64,000 nt of DNA. It comes from Nelumbo lutea. Taxonomy: Eukaryota > Streptophyta > Magnoliopsida > Proteales > Nelumbonaceae. The stretch is from assembly GCA_022828595.1 (NCBI GenBank), contig JAKGHH010000004.1, positions 56,818,422-56,882,421 of the forward strand, given 5' to 3'. Positions 1 to 12,700 of this stretch are shown one piece after another. Position numbers and translations under genes: made by a program. The notes under the pieces are model-generated. The model worked only from the letters and a program-made list of their open reading frames with translations. It made no database searches and was not told the origin of the DNA. The number at the start of each line of letters is the position of its first letter. Positions within the stretch are counted from its first letter, which is position 1.

Positions 1-297
1 TAGACTGTCCAATATGTCCTTGGCTAGTTCGATCTGATCGAACTGCCTCTGTATTGAGTTATCTAGTGAGGCAATGACAAAGTAGCAGGCTAGGGAGTTC
101 TTATCCTCCCAATCTTGGTAGTCCCTTCTACGGGCCTCAGAAGCCCTATCACCCGGACGCTCCAGGGCAGGATTTTTCACCACCTTATCTAACTTTTCAG
201 AAGTTAGGATCAACATAAGATTTCTATACCAGTCGGCATAGCTTGGGCCCTTAAGCTTGTTATCATCTAGAAGCTTTGTGAATTGACCGTTTGCCAT
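1..297 (-). CDS. Copia element D, gag N-terminus (runs off left edge)
   Basis: This is the first 99 codons of a Ty1/copia Gag, the capsid-like protein that packages element RNA. The start codon is the ATG at 297, in the context MANGQFTKLLD, which matches the gag starts of the related elements at 13569 and 17319. The visible part includes the conserved DWYRNLMLILTSEKLD block of copia gags and has no stop codon or frameshift. The rest lies left of base 1. D is the innermost insertion of its group, so it could be the least decayed, but only this fragment can be judged. Confidence 0.85.
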   Translation of the reverse strand, partial: MANGQFTKLLDDNKLKGPSYADWYRNLMLILTSEKLDKVVKNPALERPGDRASEARRRDYQDWEDKNSLACYFVIASLDNSIQRQFDQIELAKDILDSL

Positions 298-2093
298 TTC
301 CTGATAAAACAACAAAATCATTAGTCCACAACCTTTGTTTGATTCAAGTTACCTACATAGATGTGACTTTTAGTCTATGTTCCATTCCCATTTGTTCATC
401 TCTGAGATTTCCCTCCTTTCTCAGTGACGGATACGACGAAATGCCTCTGGAAATGTGGGAAATCACATGGGGTGCGTGAAGCCAACTGTTTCAGTTGCAT
501 AACCCCACCACCTTTTTGTGACGGATCATATCCACTCATTAGATGAGTTTCCCTTTGACCTTTGTCAAACAAGGTTTAGAGTCGTTTTCAGGTAAACATT
601 TCTGTCCAGTGAGTACTCACCCATCATATTCAGGTTACACCAAGGTACCGTGAGAGAGTTCCCATTTTCTGGTGAAGCCCCTCCCACATCTGTCTATGAC
701 GCCCCTATCATCTTATAAAACACTCTAACAGATCCAACAACAAAGGGATAGCCCAATTTTATGGTGTGTTTCCTCATTACTGAAGGACCCACCATTGTGC
801 TAATGATGGAAGGCCTTTAGGAGTCCATCATATGGATCTCCCTATCACATGCACTCATATTTGCTAGAGGGAACAAGATTATGCCCTAGTTCTAATTTAG
901 GTCAAACCAGAGTGGCTCCCACTGACTTTATAAAGTCAGATTTTTGGTGGGCCTTAATCAGCTAGGGGTTCCATACGCATCCCTTTTCAGGGTTGTGGGG
1001 GCCCACCAAGCAAGGAGGGGTCATCCAATGACCTTAAGGGACACCATGGCAATGATGTGCATTCAGCCATGGTGCGCGCAAGAGCCACTAACGAGTCTTC
1101 ATGGGCCAAGTGCTTATGGCCCACGGTCGTAGCACATCAAACATCCAAACATCACATGTAAAGGAAGAGTTGATCCAATCAATTAACTACTACAAAGCCC
1201 ATTGAATAGCCCATTTAAAATCCATAACGTTAACAATTAATGTCAACTAGGTGTATGGGCTGAATCACAGTTAGCAGTTCGGCCCATACAGTTTTTCTCA
1301 GAAGTGTGGGCTTTTGCAGTTTTAACCTTTTAAAACTGGGCTTTAAATGTGGGTCGAATTAATCCCTGTAATTGAACATCAGATTTGGAACAAAAGGTGT
1401 GAGAAAAATGGACTGAAAAACAGTCCCTTTGAACCCCAGATTCGGTCAAACAGTTTTGGTCCAATCTAGTCTGAAATGGTCCGAAACTAATTTTCAATTC
1501 AAGAATTAATTCATGAAAGATCTGAAATTAATAATTTTGATTTTAAGCAATCACAAATCAAGTATGGACTGTTCGCACCACCTACAAAACAGAGGTTAAT
1601 CACTAGGGTTGCGGTTTCACAAATTGCAAATCGCAGAAAGTGATTTCTCCATTTGCATATCTCCAACGCCGCCATCTTCTTCTTTCTTCTTTAATCAAGA
1701 AAATAAAAAAAAAAAAAACAGAAATCCTATTTCTTTTAATTAATTACATTTTTTATCAAATTCTATACATTCAGTCTAGAAAAACAAAAAAAAAATTATT
1801 TACAAACCGAATTGAATAAAATAAATAAATAGAAAGGAAAAGGGTGTGCAGACCATCTGCGCCAAATCTGCACTGCGATCTCCAGGTTCGAACAGTCCAT
1901 TAAATCAAAATAAATAAACAACAGTTCTAAATAAAATTTGGATTTAACAAAATTAATTTCAGATCAATCGCCCTTAACAAGAAACAATTTCTTGAAATAA
2001 AGAAAACAATCTGCGCAAATCTTGGCAGAACATCTTCTGTCCATCTGTGCAGGTTCAGATTTGATTTTCTTTTGGTTCAAGATTTGAATCTGT
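298..2093 (-). other. Copia element D untranslated leader
   Basis: This 1.8-kb stretch lies between the primer binding site and the gag start of D. It holds no credible coding sequence, and the short ORFs in it are chance. The same leader, about 85-90% similar by eye, recurs upstream of the gags of A (13570-14952) and B (17320-17588), and in reverse orientation in F (29818-31180). A long untranslated leader is therefore a family trait. It contains an A-rich run near 1706-1720. Confidence 0.75.
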
Positions 2094-2106
2094 GGCTCTG
2101 ATGCCA
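2094..2106 (-). other. Primer binding site of element D
   Basis: On the minus strand this reads TGGCATCAGAGCC, which matches the plant initiator-tRNA-Met primer site (TGGTATCAGAGCC) with one change. It lies one base inside the LTR end at 2108, the expected position for priming minus-strand DNA synthesis. It fixes the orientation of D and shows that the LTR at 2108-4062 is a 5' LTR. Confidence 0.85.
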
Positions 2107-2107
2107 C

Positions 2108-3396
2108 TGAAAGAATGGTAGGATCCATCCAAAGGACACCATGAAGGGTGCGGAATGGGTGGGCGAATTTCAAAAACTTTCTTACCTTCTCCCAACTTTG
2201 AATCATATTCCCTAAATTTAGAATACAATATTCAAGGATTCTACTTGAACCATAATCAAACCATATCTGAACCAAAAGAAAAAAGGGAGGATTATACCTG
2301 ATCCGGAGAAACAGTATCTCTCAAAGTGGGTGTTCACGCCCAAAGAAGACACCAAGAACCGCTCCTGCTGAAGATGATACAGCTGTGGGTGGAACAGAAC
2401 CAGCAGGGTGCATCCTACACACTGGATCATTCGCAAGAACCCATTGGAAACTCTGAACACCGAATCCTTTTCAGTCTTTTCTGCAATACTGTTGTCAAGA
2501 ACTGATTTCTTGACTTCTTTATTCTGCAAAGATCGAATCTTGCAAGAGGGAATGGCGGCGGATGAAGGAGAACTCCTGGGACAAAGATGGCTGAACAGAT
2601 TTTCTTCTCCCTGGAGTTTTGTGAGATCTAATCTCTGTTCGCAGAAAGCTTTCTTGCTTACTCAAAAACCCTTGGTTCAAAATTTGATATTTCTCTCTTG
2701 GGTTTCTCCTCCTTTCTTCTTGATTAAGAAAACCACCTAATTAGGAGTTATCCCAATCCAAATCAATATTTGGATAGGGGATTATCTTAATCCTATCTTA
2801 GTTAACTCCTGATCTTATCAGGAGATTACCAGATTCATATCCGATTTGAATTTGGTCTCCTAGAGTGGATAAGATTAAAGGCCCAACCCTTTTACTAACA
2901 TTAATCTCAGATTCGCCCCATAGATGGGTGGTCATATCAGCCCAGCTCGTAATGGGCTTTTGGCCCATTAAATCTTCAATGATTAACTAGTTTCCAATCT
3001 GTTGCCCAGTTGGGCTTCTTTGTATGGCGTGGGACCCAAGCATTGATCTACACACCAGCCACATGGGTTCGGCCCAGCATTTATTACAAGGCCCAACCGA
3101 ATTCACTGAAAAGCTCAGTGACCCCTTGAGCCCATCACATGGACCCTATGGGCCCAACACTTACATTAGGTGGTCCCTAGGCCAGGCCATCTTATAAAAA
3201 CCCAGGGACTGTGGGCAGGTGCAAGATTAGTCCATCAGGTATTATCCTAAATGATCTTACACTTAACCTCTCAGCCCTTAATGATCAAGCACTACCCGAC
3301 AAGAAAGGACCATTCCTTTGACTGCAAGGAACAGTGCCACACTCTCTACTCACATGGATCCTGGGAATTAAAATCATTTGCAAACCTTTTGAAACC

Positions 3397-3440
<44 letters not shown>

Positions 3441-4062
3441 TTTGCAAAACAAAATTCCAACGATTGAAATCAACTGCCGGTAGTTTGGTTTCCATCAGAG
3501 AGAGTGCATTCCCGATCATTACCATTGTTCGACAAAGGGGCTGATCCTGTCACTATGATCACTCACTCAGATGAATTCTCAGACTGCCCCAACATGCCCA
3601 GGTTTTGACCCCCGCTAAGGATCTCACTGATTGACATATCAAAGACAGCACGATCCGACACTTAGTGAAGTGTCATAATCGAGTCTAGGGGTCAGGTGTA
3701 ACTTTCCAGTTTTGCCCATCTGTCTCCAAGGTCTAGGGCAATACTGGAAATCTAGTCCGGTTCAAGGATTCAAGTAATCCCATACTACATGTGTCTTGGG
3801 TCTTACCTTGGTGGCCGAGACAAGCCATCCCAACACTTGGTGGCACACAAGTATCAGCCTTGGTAGGATAAATCTCCCTACATTTATCCAATGGCTCTGA
3901 ACTTTTAAAACTAACACGAGTCTCTATAAGTGTCTAGTTTTAGGGTCTTATACAAAAATATACCAAACAACATGAATCAAACATTCACTTTATTTATTTA
4001 CACTAAATGACAAAAGTACATCAAATTGGATTGAAGCTAAGGGCATACAAAATTGTCTAACA
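2108..4062 (-). mobile_element. Copia element D, complete 5' LTR (1955 bp)
   Basis: On the minus strand the LTR begins TGTTAGACAATTT at 4062 and ends in ...TTCTTTCA at 2108, giving the canonical TG...CA ends. The primer binding site of D follows at once. It matches the A 3' LTR (7747-9709, 1963 bp) along its length, including the AT microsatellite. The LTR supplies the promoter and polyadenylation signals of the element. It is not flanked by unique DNA on the right but by a truncated LTR of C, so D integrated into C's LTR. Confidence 0.85.
3401..3436. repeat. (AT)n microsatellite inside the D LTR
   Basis: This is an uninterrupted run of 18 AT units. The A LTR has a shorter version (9062-9081) at the same place, so the repeat length differs between family members. 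Confidence 0.95.
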
Positions 4063-4599
4063 TCTTGGTTTCCATCAGAGAGAGTGCATCCTCGATCATT
4101 ACCTTTGTCCAACAAAAGGGATGATCCTGTCACTATGATCACCCACTCAGATGAGTTCATGAACCATCCCAACATACCCAAGTTTTGACCCTCTCTAAGG
4201 ATCTTACTAATTGGCATATCAAAGACAACCCAATCTGCTACCTAGTGCTGTATCATAATTGAGTCTAGGGGTCAGGTGTAACTTTCCAATTTCGCCCACT
4301 CATCACCATGGTCTAGGGCAATACTGGAAACCTGGTCCGGTTCAGGGTTTCAAGTTGAACCCTCCCCAACCAACTTGGAAGCACATCAGTGACAGCCTTA
4401 TCAGGATAGGTCTCCCTAGACTGACCCACTGGCCGTGAACATTCTAAACTAACACGAGTCTCATTAAGTGTCCAGTTTAAGGGTCTTACACAGAAACATA
4501 CCATACAACTTGAATCAAACATGCACTTTACTCATTTACACTAAATGTCCAAAGTACATCAAAACTGATTGGAGCTAAGGGCATACAAACTATCTAACA
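4063..4599 (-). mobile_element. Copia element C, 3' LTR fragment cut by D
   Basis: These are the first 537 bases of a 3' LTR in minus orientation. It begins at 4599 (TGTTAGATAG) directly after the polypurine tract AAGTGGGAGC, and stops at 4063 where the full D LTR starts. It repeats about 540 bases of the D LTR (3481-4062), so it looks like a tandem duplication, but the LTR terminus at 4062 shows an insertion. The missing remainder should lie left of the window, beyond D. Confidence 0.8.
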
Positions 4600-6640
4600 G
4601 CTCCCACTTGCACTTACATTCAATCTGGTAGAACCTAGAGTCCCATGCTTTCCACATGTTTCTCAAACACTTTCTATGTGAGTGGCTTAGTCAATGGGTC
4701 GCCACATTATCCACCGATGCTACCCTCTGAATCAGGACATCCCCTCTACCAACAATCTCCCGCAGTACATGGTACTTCCTCTCGATGTGCTTTGACTTCG
4801 AGTGGGCTCGAGGCTCCTTAGTCTGGGCGATCGTTCCATTATTGTCACATAAAAATGGGATGGGTGATGTGTTGGACAAAACCACTCCTAATTCATGAAT
4901 GAACATTTTCATCCACACAGCTTCTTTGGCAGCTTCACTTGCGGCAATGTACTCGGCTTCTGTCGTGAAGTCTATCGTGGACCCCTGTTTGTTGCTTTTC
5001 CAACAAACAATATACGATCCTATCGTGAAAACATACCCAGATGTAGACTTTCTATCATATGGATCCGACTAGAAATCAGCATCAGTATACCCTTGGGTTT
5101 GTAGTGAACTACCATCAAATACTAGACAAAACTCTTTTCTCCTTCAAATGTATTTGAGTATGTTCTTCACAGCAGTCCAATGCTCCTTACCTTGGGTTGG
5201 CCTAGAACCTGCTTACCACACTCACCACCTGAGCAATGTTAGGGCGAGTGCACAGCATGGCATACATGATGCTTCCAATGGTGAGGCATAGGGAATGTCT
5301 TTCATGCCCTCAATCTCCTCAGAAGTCTTGGGAGACATCTTCTTGGAGAGAGTGACTCCGTGCCTGAAAGGAACGTTTACCTTCTTGGAGTTCTCCATGC
5401 TGTACCTTTTGACAATTTTGTCAATGTAAGCAGTCTGGGATAATCTTATTATCCACTTCGATCTATCTCTATAGAGTCGAAGACCTAGTATATAGGAGGC
5501 TTCTCCAAGCTCTTTCATGGAAAATTACTATGAAAGCCACAACTTGATCGAAGTCAACATTCCTACATCATTCACAATGAGTAGGATATCATCCACATAC
5601 AACACCAAGAATGTAACCTTATCCCCACTGGACTTCCTGTAAACAAAGGGCTCATCCAGATTCTGCTCAAAGTCAAATGATTTGACGGCAGAGTCAAAAT
5701 GGATGTTCTAACTCCGAGAAGCTTGCTTAAGTCCATATATGGATCTATTAAGTTTACGTATCATGTGTTCCTGACCAGCAGGAATGAAGCCTTGCGGCTA
5801 CTACATATAGATATCTTCACTAAGATCTCCATTCAGGAACGCGGTTTCGACATCCATTTGCCAAATCTCGTAATCATGGTATGCTGCTATAGCTAGTAGG
5901 ATCCTAATAGATTTAAGCATGACCACGGGTGAAAAGGTTTCCTTATAGTCGATGCCCTCTTTCTGAGTGTACCCTTTCACCACAAAATGAGTTTTGCAGG
6001 TCTCAATCTTGCCATCGAGGCCCTTCTTCCTCTTATAGATCCATTTGCAACCAATTGCTTTTACCCCAAAGGGCGGATCTACTAGAGTCCAGACTCCATT
6101 GGCCTCCATCGAGTCCATCTCGGCTTCCACTAGGTAACTATCCTGGTCATAACCATAATGGACTGGTGGCCTAGATACCCGAGTGGATCTCCTAGGTTGG
6201 TCACTACCTAGAAATTATGGGACAACGCCCACTGCTCCTGAGCTCTCCTCAACAAGAACTATTTCCTGATGATGGGTGTCCAGGATGTAATCGATCTCTA
6301 AGAACTTGGCATTTCGACTGCAAAACTCTTTCTGCTCACTTGGGTCATAGAATAGATAACCCACTGAATCCTTTGGGTAGCCTACAAATAGGCAACAACT
6401 GGTCTTGGATTCCAACTTGTCTACACTTGTTCTTTTAACGTGCATAGGACAACCCCAAATCTTCAAGTGTCTGACACTTGGTTTCTTTCCAGCCCAAAGT
6501 TCATAAGAAGTTTTTGTAACCGATTTGGTTGGAACCCGATTCAGCACGTAGATAGCAGTCTCTAATGCATATCCCCAAAAGGATGTGGGCAATTCCAAGC
6601 GTGTGAGATGTGACTGGACCATGTCTAACAATGTTCTTTT
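4600..6640 (-). pseudogene. Copia element C, degenerate integrase-RT-RNase H
   Basis: This is the 3' half of a copia pol on the minus strand. From high to low coordinates it shows the integrase C-terminal part (6215-6640, with SELWxGKKPSVRHLK-like text), the reverse transcriptase (5222-6180, with KSIRILLAIAAYHDYEIWQ and RLYRDRSKW) and the RNase H end (4600-5110, with LCDNNGTIAQTKEPRAHS). It is broken by two adjacent TAG codons at 5798-5803, where relatives have CAG CAG, and by other stops. An 84-bp in-frame deletion joins YLVEA to EMDSME near 6128. Gag, protease and most of integrase are missing; at about 6640 the sequence switches to LTR. Confidence 0.85.
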
Positions 6641-7104
6641 AACAAACCCAGGTTTTGACCCCCTCTAAGGATCTCACTGATTGACATATCAAAGATAGCC
6701 CAGTTCAACACCTAGTGTAGTATCATAATCGAGTCTAGGGGTCAGGTGTAACATTCTAGTTTTGCCCATCTATCTCCAAGGTCCAGGGCAATACTAGGAT
6801 TCTGGTCTGGTTCAGGGTTTCAAGAAAACCCACACTACATGTACCTCAGGTCTCACCCTGGTAGTTGAGACAAGCCAACCCAACCAACTTGGCGGCACAT
6901 TAGTGTCAGCCTTGGCAGGATAAATCTCCACGGAATTATCCAATGGCTGTGAAGATTCAAAACTAACATGAGTCTCATGTGTGTCTAGTTTAAGGGTATT
7001 ACACAGAAACATACCATAATAACATGAATCAAATATATACTATATTCATTTACATTAAATGTCATATCATTCTGATTGGAGCTAAGGGCATACACTGTCT
7101 AACA
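6641..7104 (-). mobile_element. Copia element B, 3' LTR fragment
   Basis: These are the first 460 or so bases of a copia LTR, beginning at 7104 with TGTTAGACAG after the polypurine tract GTGGGAGC. It matches the same part of the D and A LTRs. It breaks off near 6641, in the stretch that reads CCCAGGTTTTGACCCC on the plus strand, where the integrase of C begins. There is no LTR end at the junction, so this is a deletion or recombination breakpoint and not a clean insertion. Confidence 0.75.
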
Positions 7105-7746
7105 GCTCCCACTTGCTCTTAGGTCCAATCTGGTATATGCCAGAGTCTCATGCTTTCCACATGTTTTTCAAACACTTTTTATGTCAGTGGCTTAATCAAT
7201 GGGTCCACTACTTTCATCATAGTCAACATTCCTACATCATTTCCAATGAATCGAATGTCATCTACATACAAAACCAGGAATGTAACCATATCACCACTAG
7301 TTTTCTTGTAAACACAAGGTTCATCTGGAATTTGTTCAAAGTCAAACTATTTGATGGTAAAGTCAAACCGGATGTTCCAACTCCTAGAAGCTTGCTTAAG
7401 TCCATATATGGATTAGTTTACTTTACATACCATGTGTTCCTGACCTGCAGCTATAAAACCTTGCAGTTGCTGCATATAGATATCTTCACTAAGATCTCCA
7501 TTCAGGAACGCAATTTTGACATCCATTTGCCAAATCTCGTAATCATGGTACGCTGCTACAGTTAGCAGGATTCTAATGGATTTAAGCATGGCCATTGGCG
7601 AAAAGGTTTCCTCATAATCGATTCTTTCTTTTTGAATGTACCATTTCGCCACAAGACGAGCCTTATAGGTCTCAACCTTACCATCGGGGCCCTTCTTCCT
7701 CTTATAAATCCATTTGCAAGCAATTTCTTTTACCCCAGGGGGTGGA
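7105..7746 (-). pseudogene. Copia element B, 3' part of pol (RT joined to RNase H end)
   Basis: On the minus strand this reads from PPPGVKEIACKWIYKRKKG through the reverse transcriptase (ETFSPMAMLKSIRIL, IWQMDVKIAFLNGDLSED) and then jumps near 7215 into the last residues of RNase H (DPL.KPLT.KVFEKHVES). Several hundred bases covering the end of RT and most of RNase H are deleted. The ACKW variant (not GCKW) matches the B segment at 14953-17319 and differs from A and C. This supports the view that it is the other half of B, separated by element A. Confidence 0.8.
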
Positions 7747-9709
7747 TGAAAGAATGGTAGGATCCATCTAATGGACGCCAAGAAAGGTGCGGAATGGGGG
7801 GCGAATTTCAAAAAAAAATTCCTACCTTCTTCCAACTGGGAATCATATTCCCTAAATTTAGAATACATTATTCAAGGATCCTACTTGAACCATAAACAAA
7901 CCAGATCTGAACCAAAAGGAAATAGGAAGGATTATACCTGATCCGGAGAAATAATATCTCCCAAAGTTGGTGTTCACGCCCAAAGAAGTAACCAAGATCC
8001 GCTCCTGCTGAAGATGACACAGCTGTGGATGGAACGGAACCAGCAGGGTGCATCCTACACACTGGATTCTTCACAAGAACCCTCTGGAAACCTTGAACAC
8101 CGAATCCTAGTGTCTTTCTTGCAAGACTATTGTCAAGAACTGCTTTCTTGACTTCCTTTGCTGCAAAGGTCCAATCTTCCAACAGGTAGTGGCGGCTGTT
8201 GAAGGAGGAGAAGTCTAGGGATAGAGATGGCAGAATTGTCTCTTCTCTCTGGAGTCTGTGAGAGAGCAAATCTCAGATTGTAGGATGTGTTTCTTGCTTA
8301 CTCAAACCCCCTAGTTCGAAATCTGATATTTCTACTAGGGTTTTCTCCTCTTTCTTCTTGATTAAGAAACCTCCCAATATTTTGGGAGTTATCCCAATCC
8401 AAATCAGTATTTGGATAGAGGTTAATCTCAATCCTATCTGCAGATTAAGTTAGTTAACTCTTGATCTTATCAGGAGGTTACTAGATTCAAATCTAATTTG
8501 AATTTGGTCTCTTAGAGTGGATAAGGTAAAAAACCCAATCCTTTTACTAACACTAATCTCATATTCGCCCTATGAACTGGTGATCATATTAGCCCAGTTC
8601 GAAATGGGCTTTTGGCCCATTAAGTGTTCAATGTTTAACTAGTTTCCAACCTGCTACCCAGTTGGGCTTCTTTGTATGGCGTGGGACCCAAGCATTGATC
8701 TACACACCAGCCACATAGGTTCGACCCAGCCTTTATTACAAGGCCCAGCCAAATTCACTAAAAGACTCAGTGACCCCCTTGAGCCCATCACATGGACCCT
8801 ATGGGCCCAACACTTACATTAAGTGGTCCCTGGGCCAAGCCATCTTATAAAAACCCAGGGACTATGGGCAGGTGCAAGATTAGCCCATCAGGTATTATCC
8901 TAAATGGTCTTACACTTAACCTCTCAGCCCTTAATGATCAAGCACTGCCCGACAAGAGAAGACCTCTCTCTCGGCTACAAGGAACAGTGCCGCACTCTCT
9001 ACTCACATGGATCCCAGGAATTAAAACCTTTTGCAAATCTTTTTGAATCCGTGCAAATATGTATATATATATATATATATATCTTATTTTGCAAAACAAA
9101 ATTCCAACGATTGAAATCAACTGCCCACAGTTTGGTTTTCATCAGAGAGGGTGCATTACTGATCATTACCATTGTCCGACAAAGGGGCTGATCCTGTCAC
9201 TATGACCACTCACTCAGATGAATTCTCGGGCTGCCCCAACATGTCCAGGTTTTGACCCCCACTAAGGATCTCACTGATTGACACATCAAAGACAACCCGA
9301 TCCAACACCTAGTGATGTGTCATAATCGAGTCTAGGGGTCAAGTGTAACTTTCCAGTTTTGCCCATCTGTCTCCAAGGTTTAGGGAAATACTGGAAATCA
9401 GGTCCGGTTCAAGGGTTCAAGCAATCCCATACTACATGTGCCTTGGGTCTTACCTTGATGGCCGAAACAAGCCATCCCAACACTTTGAAGCACACCAGTA
9501 TTAGCCTTGGTAGGATAAATCTCCCAGACTTATCCAATGGCTATGAACATTGAAAACTAACACAAGCTTCTATAAGTGTCCAGTTTTAGGGTCTTACACA
9601 GAATTATACCAAACAACATGAATCAAACATGCACTTTAATTTATTTCCACTAAATAACAAAAGTACATCAAATCCGATTTAAGCTAAGGGCATACAAGAC
9701 TGTCTAACA
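7747..9709 (-). mobile_element. Copia element A, complete 3' LTR (1963 bp)
   Basis: On the minus strand the LTR begins TGTTAGACAGTCTTG at 9709, right after the polypurine tract, and ends ...CCATTCTTTCA at 7747. The last five target bases on the left are GTGGA. The matching 5' LTR of A is absent: at the other end the leader joins B sequence directly at 14952. An (AT)n tract lies at 9062-9081. Confidence 0.85.
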
Positions 9710-9719
9710 GCTCCCACTT
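9710..9719 (-). other. Polypurine tract of element A
   Basis: The minus strand reads AAGTGGGAGC, abutting the LTR start TGTTAG. This is the plus-strand priming site for reverse transcription. The same tract borders the 3' LTRs of C (4600) and B (7105); in F (33668-33677) the last base is T. Confidence 0.8.
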
Positions 9720-9723
9720 GCAC

Positions 9724-12700
9724 TTAGGTCCAATCTGGTACAAGTCGGAGTCCCATACTTTCCACGTGTTTCTCAAACACCTTCTGTGGCAGTGGCTTAG
9801 TCAATGGGTCTGCCACATTAACCGCCGATGCTACCTTCTGAATTAGGACGTCCCCTCTACCAACGATCTCCCGCAGTACATGGTACTTCCTCTCGATGTG
9901 CTTTAACTTCGAGTGGGCCCGAGGCTCTTTAGCCTGGGCGATCGCTCCATTGTTGTCACACAACAATGGGATGGGTGATGTGCTGGACGGAATCACTCCC
10001 AATTCGTGTATGAATTTCTTCATCCACATGGCTTCCTTGGCAGCTTCACTTGCGGCAATGCGCTCGGCTTGGGTTGTGGACTATTAATTTGCTACTCAGG
10101 ACCTCTATTTGCTGACATTCAGGAAACAATACACGATCCTATCGTGAAAACTTATCCAAATGTAAACTTTCTATCATCTGGATCCGACTGGAAATCGGCA
10201 TCTGTATACCCCAGAACTTGTAGTGAACTACCATCGAATACCAAACAAAACTCTTTTGTCCTTCAAAGGTATTTAAGTATGTTCTTCACAGCTGATTAAT
10301 GATCCTGCCCTGGGTTGGCCTGGAATCTGCTTACCACACTCACCGCCTGAGCTATGTCCGGGCGAGTGCACAGCATGGCATACATGATGCTACCTACGGC
10401 TGAGGCATAGGGAACGTCTCTCATGCCCTCAATCTCATCAGATGTCTTGGGAGACATCTTCTTGGAGAGAGTTATTCCATGTCTGAAAGGAATATTTCCT
10501 TTCTTAGAGTTTTCCATGTTGTACCTTTTGACAATTTTGTCAATGTAAGCAGCCTGGGATAATCCAACTATCCGCTTCGATCTATCTCTATAGAGTCGAA
10601 GACCCAGTATGTATGAAGCTTCTCCAAGATCTTTCATGGAGAACTGCTGTGACATCCATACCTTGACCAAAGTCAGCATTCCTACATCATTCCCAATGAG
10701 TAGGATATCATCCACGTACAATACTAAAAAGGTAATCTTATCCCCACTGGTTTTCCTGTAAACATAGGGCTCATCCGGATTCTGCTCAAAGTCAAACATT
10801 TTGACGGCAGAATCAAAATGGATGTTCCAACTCCTAGAAGCCTGCTTAAGTCCAAATATGGATCTGTTGAGTTTACATACCATGTGTTCCTGACCAGCAG
10901 CAATAAAGCCTTGTGGCTGCTGCATGTAGATATCTTCACTAAGATCTCCATTCAGGAATGCGGTTTTGATATCCATTTGCCAAATCTCATAGTTATGGTA
11001 TGCTGCTACAGCTAGCAGGATCCTAATGGATTTAAGCATGGCCACGGGCGAAAAGGTTTCCTCATAATCGAAGCCTTCTTTCTGGGTATACCCTTTCGCC
11101 ACCAAGCGAGCTTTATAGGTCTCAATCCAGTCATCGGGGCCCTTTTTCCTCTTGTAGATCCATTTGCAACCAATTGCTTTTACCCCGGAGGGCGGATCCA
11201 CTAGAGTCCAGACTCCATTGGTCTCCATTGAGTCCATCTCAGCTCTCATGGCCTCCACCCACTTCTGGGAATCTATGTCTAACATAGTTTCTACGTAAGT
11301 CAAGAGATCCTCTTCACTAGTCAAGGCTTCCACCAGGTAGGTATCCTGGTCATAACCATATCGGATTGGTGGTCTGGATACCCGGGTGGACCTTCTAGGT
11401 TGGTCACTACCTGGAACTTGTGGGACATCTCCCACTGCTCCTAAGCTCTCTTCATCAAGAACTATTTCCTGACGGTAAGTGTCCATGATGTATTCAAATT
11501 CTAAGAATTGGGTGTTTCGACTACAGAACACTTTCTGCTCACTTGGGTCATAGAATAGATAACCCACTGAATCCTTTGGGTAGCCTATAAATGGGCAACG
11601 ACTGGTTTTGGATTCCAACTTGTCCGCACTTGTTCTTCTAACGTGTGCAGGACAACCCCAAATCTTCAAGTGTCTTACACTTGGCTTCCTTTCGGTCCAT
11701 AGTTCATATGGAGTTTTCGGAACTGATTTGGTTGGAACCCGATTCAGCACGAAGATAGCAGTCCCTAATGCATATTCCCAAAAGGATGTGGGTAATTCTG
11801 AGCGTACGAGAAGTGACCGGACCATGTCCAACAAGGTCCTATTCCTCCTCTCTGAAACACCGTTGAGTTGTGGTGTAGCAGGAGGAGCTAGTTGTGACAC
11901 TATCCCATTATCCTTTAAGTAGTCCCTGAATTCGTCAAAGAGATACTCGCCACCTCGATCCGATCGAAGGGCCTGAACTTCTCTCCCTAACTGTTTCTTG
12001 ACTTTCTGTCTGAATTCTCTGAACTTTCCAAAGGATTCAGATTTGTGTCTCATTAGGTACATGTAACCATTTCTTGAAAAATCATCTATAAAGGTGATGA
12101 AGTAGACGTGTTGATTTCGTGTCCTAACACTCAGGGGACCACATACATCAGTATGTATTAGGTCAAGTGTGCCTCCAGATCTTTCAGGCTTACCGTCAAA
12201 TGGCCGCTTAGTCATCTTACCTTGAAGGCAAGGCTCACAAGTGGGAAGATTTTCTACGGTTAGAAAATCCAAAGGACCATCCTTTACCAGTCTTGTGATT
12301 CGATCAATACAGATATGGCCTAGTCGGTAATGCCAGAGGCACGTGGGATTAACTGTATCACGATTCCTTTTATTGGGATTTTTGACCGACGTAGTTTCGG
12401 TTAGGTTAGTTTCTAGAGAAGGATGTAGAACATAGAGACCATTCTCCAGTTCCCCGCATGCGATGAATTTGTTATTCCGTTTAACAGTAATCATATTACT
12501 AAAATAAACAGTACATCCATCAGCACACAGTTTAGAAACAGAAATTAAATTTCTTCTCAAGTTCTGTACATAAAGACCATCTTTAAGTATAAGGATTCCT
12601 TCTCTAAAAACTAATTCTACGGTTCCTATCACCGCAGCTGCAACATTTGCAATCGTTCCCAAGAATTCTGCTAACTTTGAACCCCTGCAGTGAGTTACAC

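Noticed and set aside
944..1132. Short plus-strand ORFs in the copia leaders (also at 14092-14422)
   Set aside because: They are antisense to the element, not conserved in frame between leaders, and show no domain.
3251..3473. ORFs ending in Tyr-Ile repeats on both strands
   Set aside because: They read the (AT)n microsatellite of the D LTR.
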